A stretch of DNA of 18,229 nt from Dehalococcoidia bacterium (GTDB taxonomy: Bacteria > Chloroflexota > Dehalococcoidia > GIF9 > AB-539-J10), in assembly GCA_030612345.1 (NCBI GenBank), contig JAUWOB010000004.1, positions 1 to 18,229 on the forward strand, read 5' to 3'. The first letter of the stretch is position 1. The number at the start of each line of letters is the position of its first letter. Under the pieces are notes generated by a model that ran no database searches, was not told the DNA's origin, and saw only the letters and a list, made by a program, of their open reading frames with translations. Below, piece after piece: positions 14,813 through 18,229 of this stretch. The position numbers and the translations under genes were made by a program.

Positions 14813-15487
14813 TTAGTCGAACCCGAGCCAGGCGGTGATGTTCTGCGCAGGCTCCCGCTCGGTCTCCAGCTTGTTGGCAGGAAAATCCCAATCGGGATGG
14901 CCGATAGCGATGGCTGCTATTATGCGCTTGGAATCCGGTATGCGGGCGTGTTTTCTTAACACCTCGGGATAAGCTACTCCCTGGTCCTCAATGCAGGTGC
15001 CCAGGCCGAAGTGCAGGGCGATAAGACAGATGGTCTGTACCACAGCCCCAATGTCGAGCAGCGGCCCGCTTTCGCTCAAACAGCGGTCGACGCAGACAAT
15101 AATGACCGCCGGCGCGTCGAAGTAACGAAATCCTCGCTCCAGCCAGCTTGCCCTTTTCTCCTTGTCCTCCCTGGGTATGTCCATAAGCTGAAAAAGCTGC
15201 TTGGCGAGGTTGACCTGGCGTTGGCGGTAAATGCTCTCCACGGGCCAGTTCACGACCACGCACTCGGGACTGGGTGGCGCTCCGGAGTTGAGCAGTTCAA
15301 CGTTGCTCCGTCGCACGTCTGCCAGAACATTACCGCTAAGCACGGTGAACTCCCAGGGCTGGGTGTTCATGGCGGAGGGAGCACGGCTCGCTAACTCCAG
15401 GATCTCCTCCAGAACCTCTCTGGGCACAGGGTCAGGTTTGTAGCCCCTGATGCTCTTGCGCTTTTTCACGGCTGCGATGACATCCAT
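14813..15487 (-). CDS. Nitroreductase-family flavoprotein
   Basis: A 224-residue FMN-dependent oxidoreductase of the nitroreductase fold. The N-terminal KKRKSIRGYKPDPVP holds the Arg/Ser FMN-phosphate motif (RxSxRxY). ASRAPSAMNTQPWEF (about 34-48) is the second FMN-binding segment. DIGAVVQTICLIALHFGLGTC (about 143-163) is the usual helical core, and a C-terminal AIAIGHP block closes the fold. Its substrate is unknown; the family includes nitro- and quinone reductases, flavin reductases and enzymes acting on iodotyrosine or in cobalamin biosynthesis. The ATG at 15485-15487 is chosen over the longer frame (15529) because AAGGAG (15495-15500) lies 7 bases upstream and the family's N-terminus starts here. 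It follows the acyl-CoA dehydrogenase on the same strand after about 140 bases. Confidence 0.87.
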   Translation of the reverse strand: MDVIAAVKKRKSIRGYKPDPVPREVLEEILELASRAPSAMNTQPWEFTVLSGNVLADVRRSNVELLNSGAPPSPECVVVNWPVESIYRQRQVNLAKQLFQLMDIPREDKEKRASWLERGFRYFDAPAVIIVCVDRCLSESGPLLDIGAVVQTICLIALHFGLGTCIEDQGVAYPEVLRKHARIPDSKRIIAAIAIGHPDWDFPANKLETEREPAQNITAWLGFD

Positions 15488-15494
15488 ACATTTG

Positions 15495-15500
15495 CTCCTT
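15495..15500 (-). promoter_or_regulatory. Ribosome binding site deciding the nitroreductase start
   Basis: AAGGAG on the minus strand sits 7 bases before the ATG at 15487. It lies inside the 14-codon extension of the longer frame, which has no such site. Confidence 0.7.
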
Positions 15501-15626
15501 TCGGTTGTGGCCCGGTTCTTTCCCTGCATCTCAGGCTATGGGTTTCTGTCCGGCAGCGGCAGCCTTCTTCCCCCAGATATGACAGGCGGCCCAATATGGG
15601 AGATCTGCCCCTGAGCCGTTCTAATA

Positions 15627-16886
15627 CTAGGGGGCAGCGGTTATGGGCTCCGCTTCGTAGATTCGTTCCTCCGCCAGCTCTGCCTCGCTGAGGGAGACAT
15701 CGGCTTCAATATCCCTGCCCTCGACGCCCTTGGCCAGGATCTCCTTATAGTATTCATGCTGGATAATCAGGTTCATTATCTCGTTGCTGCCGGTCCAGAT
15801 CATGATAAGTCTGGCTTCCCTGAGCGCCCGTTCCACCGGATAGACATGGGTGTACCCGATGCCGCCCAGAATCTGCATGGCGTCATTCACCACCTCCCAA
15901 AACGTCTGGGTGGAGAGCTTCTTCACCTCCGAAACCAGTCTTCTTTGATAGCCTGCCGTGGCTACTCCATCATCGATGGTCTTAGCCACGGCGTAGGCCA
16001 GGGCGCTGGCGGCATCCAGCCTGGTGATGCAGTCGGCTATCTTGAAGTTCACTCCCTCAAAGCTCCTGATGGTCTGACCGAAGGCCTTCCTCTTGTTGGC
16101 GTACCGGGCCGCCAGTTCCAGGATCGCCCTCGAGCCACCCACTCCGCCGGAGAGAAGCCTTTCCGGCACCATCAACTTGTAGAATATCTTTGCCCCTTCG
16201 TTCTCCTTGCCCAGCAGGTTTTCCTCCGGCACCGGCACATCGCGGAAGACCAGTCTGCCCGTGCCTGTGCCCCGACAGCCCATCAGGCCGTAGACGTGCT
16301 TGACCTCCACCCCCATATCCCTCTCAACGATGAAGGCGCTGAGCGAGTCGCGGCCGGCTCCGGGGTTGGTGACCGCGAAGACAAGGAAGAAGTCCGCCCC
16401 TTCAGAGCCGACCACAAAGCGTTTTTGTCCGGTAAGGTAGTAGTGGTCTCCCTTCTTTCGGGCCACGGTGGTGGCCCCGAAGAAATCAGAACCACCTCTC
16501 GGCTCGGTGAGTGCCTCGCCAGCCCACTGTGTGCCGGCGATTAACGGTCTGAGATACTTCTCCTTCTGGGCCTCGCTCCCAAACACGTTTAGGCCTTCTC
16601 CAACGATGGAGGTAACTGAGACGAGGCAGGCAAAAGGTACCCCGAGCTTGTTCACCTCTCCAATCTCGATGAGTTCATCCACCCATTTCAAGCCTCTACC
16701 GCCGTATTTCCGCGGGAATCTAATGCCCAGCAGGTTTCTCCTGCCAGCTTCCCTGACGAATTCGTGGGGGAACTCGATCTTATCGGCGTCCATGTCCAGT
16801 ATAAGCTGCCGCGGCACGCTCTTGGCCAGCTCCTGAACCTCTTGTCTGAACTTCTTGCGCTCTTCAGTTAAGAACACCTCTAACAT
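15627..16886 (-). CDS. Acyl-CoA dehydrogenase
   Basis: A 419-residue FAD-dependent dehydrogenase that oxidises an acyl-CoA to the 2-enoyl-CoA and passes electrons to ETF. The N-terminal helical domain covers about 5-120. The FAD/substrate segment is ALTEPRGGSDFFGATTVA (125-142), followed by YLTGQKRFV (150-158). The C-terminal helical domain contains RYANKRKAFGQTI (261-273) and ILGGIGYTHVYPVERALREARL (339-360). The usual catalytic Glu of short/medium-chain enzymes (xYEGTxEI) is absent: here the site reads IWTGSNEI, with T365. E242 in VPERLLSGGVGG instead matches the alternative catalytic position of isovaleryl-CoA and long-chain enzymes, so activity is likely and a branched or long substrate is possible. 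The start has GGAGG 6 bases upstream. No partner ETF or CoA ligase is in the window. Confidence 0.92.
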   Translation of the reverse strand: MLEVFLTEERKKFRQEVQELAKSVPRQLILDMDADKIEFPHEFVREAGRRNLLGIRFPRKYGGRGLKWVDELIEIGEVNKLGVPFACLVSVTSIVGEGLNVFGSEAQKEKYLRPLIAGTQWAGEALTEPRGGSDFFGATTVARKKGDHYYLTGQKRFVVGSEGADFFLVFAVTNPGAGRDSLSAFIVERDMGVEVKHVYGLMGCRGTGTGRLVFRDVPVPEENLLGKENEGAKIFYKLMVPERLLSGGVGGSRAILELAARYANKRKAFGQTIRSFEGVNFKIADCITRLDAASALAYAVAKTIDDGVATAGYQRRLVSEVKKLSTQTFWEVVNDAMQILGGIGYTHVYPVERALREARLIMIWTGSNEIMNLIIQHEYYKEILAKGVEGRDIEADVSLSEAELAEERIYEAEPITAAP

Positions 16887-16976
16887 TGCTGCCTCCTTCT
16901 TGTCCTTGCCAGGCGGGTGTTACATCCTGGATTGATCGACAGACCCTAGTCCAGCTTTGCACATGTCTCTGACCAT

Positions 16977-16982
16977 AGTATA
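16977..16982 (-). promoter_or_regulatory. Possible -10 element for the acyl-CoA dehydrogenase
   Basis: TATACT on the minus strand lies about 90 bases upstream of the start, in the 145-base gap after the Fe-S protein gene. The bases where a -35 should be are not consensus, so this is tentative. Confidence 0.25.
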
Positions 16983-17031
16983 TCACGTGTCAGATTGCCT
17001 AGAAAGGCTGGCGGTCCAAAGCTAAGTCCGG

Positions 17032-17691
17032 CTAATGGGCCGTGCTCTTGAACACCAGGGCGCCAACAGGGCAGACGGCAACACACTCGCTACAGTCCTG
17101 GCAACGGGACCCGCCCAGAGGCTCATCTCCAAAGGTAGTCACCATCCTGTGGAAGCCACGGTAAGCAAAGCCGATAACTCCCCGACCGAGTTTGTCCTGG
17201 CATACCCAAATACATCTGCCGCAGAGCACGCACTTATTAGGGTCATGAATGAACAGCGGACTGCTGGAATCTATGGGTAGCTCAGGCAGGATCTTGGCGA
17301 ACCTCTTTGTTTTGAGCTTCACGCCGAGATGTTTGGCTATCCTCTGGAGTTCGCAAGAGCCGCTCTTCAGGCAACTGGCGCAATCCACAGGATGGCTGGC
17401 CAGGAGCAATTCCAAGGCCGAGCGGGCCAGCCTCAGTGCCTTTGCCCCCCCGGTATGAACCACCATGCCTTCTGCTACGGGCGCAGTACAGGCAGTAACC
17501 GGCGTATCTGTGCCTTCTATCTCCACAAAGCAGAGACGACAAGCAGCAGCAGGCTCGCTCTTTTCCCGAATGGCACAAAGGTTGGGTATGTAGATGCCAT
17601 TATCCAGAGCTGCCCAAAGGACCTTTTCTCCCCGGGCAGCCCTTATTGTCTTGCCATCAATGGCCAGAGAAACGCTCTTAGGTTTGGCCAG
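17032..17691 (-). CDS. NuoG/HoxU-like iron-sulfur protein (start unusual)
   Basis: An electron-transfer protein of 219 residues if started at a CTG (17689-17691). All ligands of four clusters are visible: C39, C51, C54 and C68 for a [2Fe-2S] ferredoxin domain; H100, C104, C107 and C113 for the NuoG-type His-Cys [4Fe-4S] cluster; C154/C157/C160/C164 and C197/C200/C203/C207 for two ferredoxin-type [4Fe-4S] clusters. This set matches HoxU and the N-terminal part of NuoG, HndD and some formate dehydrogenases; no molybdopterin or H-cluster domain follows. The first ordinary start (GTG, 17526) would cut off the [2Fe-2S] ligands C39, C51 and C54, so it cannot be the true one. The CTG follows AAGGGGG by 6 bases. 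Alternatively, one surplus G in that run would join the frame to an ATG at 17734. It follows fhs on the same strand, suggesting a role in C1/redox metabolism. Confidence 0.8.
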   Translation of the reverse strand: MAKPKSVSLAIDGKTIRAARGEKVLWAALDNGIYIPNLCAIREKSEPAAACRLCFVEIEGTDTPVTACTAPVAEGMVVHTGGAKALRLARSALELLLASHPVDCASCLKSGSCELQRIAKHLGVKLKTKRFAKILPELPIDSSSPLFIHDPNKCVLCGRCIWVCQDKLGRGVIGFAYRGFHRMVTTFGDEPLGGSRCQDCSECVAVCPVGALVFKSTAH

Positions 17692-17697
17692 TGCCTT

Positions 17698-17704
17698 CCC
17701 CCTT
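17698..17704 (-). promoter_or_regulatory. Ribosome binding site supporting the CTG start
   Basis: AAGGGGG on the minus strand lies 6 bases before the CTG at 17691. The same five-G run (17698-17702) is where a one-base length error would link the gene to an upstream ATG, so the two explanations compete. Confidence 0.45.
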
Positions 17705-17707
17705 GTT

Positions 17708-17724
17708 CTCTCCCTGAGGGAGAG
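17708..17724. repeat. Perfect hairpin between fhs and the Fe-S protein gene
   Basis: CTCTCCC and GGGAGAG pair perfectly over 7 bp around a 3-base loop (TGA on the plus strand). The form CTCTCCCTGAGGGAGAG is a type of dispersed repeat I recall from many bacterial genomes. It stands 3 bases upstream of the proposed ribosome site and may have displaced the original start region or regulate translation. Confidence 0.55.
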
Positions 17725-17752
17725 GCAATCCCATGGCAGAAGCTATCTCCCA

Positions 17753-17762
17753 GGACCGGTCC
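17753..17762. repeat. 10-base palindrome after fhs
   Basis: GGACCGGTCC is a perfect palindrome 8 bases after the fhs stop codon. With no T-run it is not a standard terminator, so the downstream Fe-S gene may be reached by read-through. Confidence 0.35.
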
Positions 17763-17770
17763 ATCATCCT

Positions 17771-18229
17771 TTAGAAGAGCCCCTGTACCTTGCCGGTCTT
17801 CGTGTCCACATCTACTCTTCTAAAGGCCGGGTCGGAGCTGGTTCCCGGCATCAGGCTGATCGTCCCGGCGCAGGGGCAGAGGAACTTGGCCCCGGAATAA
17901 ATCAGAACGTCACGAATGGGCAGGGTCCAGCCCTTGGGGACGCCCTTGAGGGTCGGATCGTGGGTTAGGCTCAGATGGGTCTTCACCATCATGGTAGCGT
18001 AGTCATCGTATTTGGAATTGGCCTCGAGCATCTTGGCCTTGGCCTCGGCCTCGGCCGTCCCTGACACGCCATCCGCTCCATAGACCCCCTTGGCCCCCTT
18101 CTCCACCCGCTCTCGGAGCTTCATTTCTATCGGGTAGAGGAACGTGCAATCGTTCTTCACTTGGCAACCGTCCTTAATCGTATCGGCAAGTTCCAGGGCA
18201 CCGTCGCCGCCCTTGAGCCAGTGCTCGCT
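17771..18229 (-). CDS. fhs: Formate-tetrahydrofolate ligase, C-terminal part (cut by the right edge)
   Basis: The last 153 codons of an ATP-dependent ligase that joins formate to tetrahydrofolate, giving 10-formyl-THF. Visible family segments are [13 protein letters not shown] near the cut, [30 protein letters not shown] and the C-terminal [20 protein letters not shown], followed by a tail ending KVQGLF. The frame is open to the window edge, with the N-terminal and ATP-binding parts outside. It is the entry reaction of the methyl branch of the Wood-Ljungdahl pathway and also supplies purine synthesis and Fmt. The Fe-S gene follows 79 bases downstream on the same strand. Confidence 0.92.
   Translation of the reverse strand, partial: SEHWLKGGDGALELADTIKDGCQVKNDCTFLYPIEMKLRERVEKGAKGVYGADGVSGTAEAEAKAKMLEANSKYDDYATMMVKTHLSLTHDPTLKGVPKGWTLPIRDVLIYSGAKFLCPCAGTISLMPGTSSDPAFRRVDVDTKTGKVQGLF

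Noticed and set aside
14592..14891. 99-codon minus-strand frame between DUF401 and the nitroreductase
   Set aside because: It overlaps the nitroreductase end in another frame, resembles no family and has low-quality composition; it looks like a shadow.
15756..16544. 262-codon plus-strand frame inside the acyl-CoA dehydrogenase
   Set aside because: It is antisense to a clearly conserved gene, and high GC makes long antisense frames common.
1..18229. CRISPR array, insertion sequence, tRNA, prophage or defence genes
   Set aside because: No direct-repeat array, transposase, tRNA-like arms or nuclease/toxin motifs were seen in any frame or gap.

Overview
The window looks like a chromosomal segment of a bacterium, mostly housekeeping genes with a few metabolic genes at the right end. 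My best guess is a Chloroflexota member near Dehalococcoidia. That guess rests on the grouping of rel, rpsT, lexA, hisS, gyrB, nadD, obgE, dnaA and fmt, a DUF401 membrane protein, an acyl-CoA dehydrogenase and a formate-tetrahydrofolate ligase of Wood-Ljungdahl/C1 type, plus moderate-to-high GC and frequent GTG/TTG starts. It is an inference from recalled gene content, not a computed placement.

Layout. Positions 1-504 hold the broken 5' part of a minus-strand DUF11-like surface protein, which runs off the left edge. Positions 505-947 are a gene-free, GC-rich, hairpin-rich spacer ending in a good promoter for ilvE (948-1901, plus). Convergent to ilvE is a tight minus-strand operon read right to left: rel (ppGpp synthetase/hydrolase), rpsT, lexA and a class II aldolase. 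rel is divergent from hisS (plus), which is followed by gyrB (plus) behind its own extended -10 promoter. Convergent to gyrB is a second minus-strand group: dnaA, obgE, nadD. An AT-rich gap with two near-consensus DnaA boxes lies between dnaA and obgE. fmt (plus) is divergent from dnaA. To its right everything is on the minus strand: a DUF401 membrane protein, a nitroreductase, an acyl-CoA dehydrogenase, a NuoG/HoxU-like iron-sulfur protein and the C-terminal part of formate-tetrahydrofolate ligase (fhs), cut by the right edge.

How the genes fit together. The left and centre handle growth control (rel, lexA, obgE), replication (dnaA, gyrB), translation (rpsT, hisS, fmt) and NAD synthesis (nadD). 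The right end suggests C1 and redox metabolism: fhs makes 10-formyl-THF, the one-carbon donor used by Fmt, and the Fe-S protein next to fhs has all the cluster ligands of an electron-transfer subunit.

I found no defence system, CRISPR array, insertion sequence, tRNA or rRNA. The points most worth a second look are the missing conventional start of the Fe-S protein beside a hairpin repeat, a dispersed-repeat fragment read in frame inside nadD, the possible origin next to an unusual dnaA, an acyl-CoA dehydrogenase with its catalytic Glu at the alternative site, an Obg with an altered G3 motif, and the frameshifted surface-protein gene.
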